Positions 39,492-39,622 of a DNA stretch of 39,622 bases are shown piece after piece. The translations under genes were made by a program, and so were the position numbers. The notes under the pieces were generated by a model. That model was not told the DNA's origin, did no database searches, and saw only the letters and a program-made list of their open reading frames with translations. Source of the stretch: an uncultured Christensenella sp. (lineage in GTDB: Bacteria; Bacillota; Clostridia; Christensenellales; Borkfalkiaceae); the NCBI GenBank assembly GCA_910585235.1, contig CAJUCM010000011.1:1-39622 (forward strand), in the 5' to 3' direction. Each line of letters opens with the position of its first letter. The stretch's first letter is position 1.

Positions 39492-39622
39492 ATGCAAATA
39501 CATTTAGTCAAATCCAATTACAAGTTGCAAGGGGTTGCGTTATTTGAAAGTCAAATTACAACGGTGGCGGAAAACTATGAGGAACAGATTGCGGCAGAAT
39601 GTTCCGACGCCCTCAAAAAGGC
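39492..39622 (+). CDS. Start of an unidentified gene (partial)
   Basis: An ATG at 39492, eight bases after GGGGAG, opens a frame that runs off the window after 43 full codons (MQIHLVKSNYKLQGVALFES, then a helical, acidic stretch). It lies 31 bases after the TIR gene with no terminator between, so the operon probably continues. I do not recognise the product. Confidence 0.6.
   Translation, partial: MQIHLVKSNYKLQGVALFESQITTVAENYEEQIAAECSDALKK

Noticed and set aside
1..39622. tRNA, rRNA, complete insertion sequences, CRISPR arrays or phage structural genes
   Set aside because: I looked for these and saw no convincing example in the window.

Overview
The window reads as a chromosomal segment of a Firmicutes bacterium, most likely an uncultured, gut-type member of the Clostridia. 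The reasons are AGGAGG-type ribosome binding sites, lipobox lipoproteins, a CUT1-type sugar ABC transporter beside glycosidases, a spoVAD sporulation gene fragment, and BspA-type leucine-rich repeats. Genus cannot be told from the sequence. Every gene I can support lies on the + strand. Long minus-strand open frames in the first 15 kb are mirror images of GC-rich coding sequence.

Region 1 (1-14437, GC-rich) is a plant-polysaccharide utilisation locus. It has two ABC sugar permeases (the first partial), a GH43 lipoprotein, a 1328-residue lipoprotein of tandem carbohydrate-binding-like modules, a clan GH-D alpha-galactosidase-like enzyme, a membrane-anchored SGNH esterase, a GH2 beta-galactosidase and a GH3 beta-glucosidase. 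Together they fit the breakdown of arabinose/galactose-decorated pectin or hemicellulose. The GH2 gene has its own extended -10 promoter overlapped by a 34-bp palindrome.

Region 2 (14555-15400) is a boundary. A spoVAD gene is cut after about 205 of roughly 340 codons, and unrelated, AT-rich sequence follows.

Region 3 (15401-27273) is an exopolysaccharide/capsule cluster. It has an orphan membrane protein, the dTDP-L-rhamnose genes rfbA-rfbC-rfbB-rfbD (translationally coupled), several glycosyltransferases, a Wzy-like polymerase, a WbsX-type protein and a Wzx flippase. The glycosyltransferase part is strongly AT-rich. No priming transferase or chain-length regulator is present.

Region 4 (27628-39460, probably continuing past the window) is the most unusual part: a tightly packed nine-gene operon that looks like a bacterial ESCRT/Vps4-type conflict or membrane-remodelling system. 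It encodes, in order, an all-alpha protein; an ESCRT-III/Snf7-like protein; a Vps4-like (meiotic clade) AAA ATPase with an MIT-like N-terminus; a trypsin-like protease with an MIT-like N-terminus; a small membrane protein; a multi-TM LRR protein; a RuvB-like AAA ATPase with an MIT-like N-terminus; a second small membrane protein; and a TIR-zinc ribbon-LRR protein. Three of these share a short motif, G-x-I-D-x-[AG]-G-[IL]-[VI]. Each small membrane protein ends in a peptide that is repeated at the N-terminus of the LRR protein encoded next to it. This is the arrangement seen in homotypic (amyloid-type) signalling pairs. My working model is that LRR/TIR sensors are coupled to their membrane partners by matched tags, with an ESCRT-like polymer, its ATPase and a protease attached through MIT-like domains. 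Function is inferred; the motifs and gene order are seen directly.
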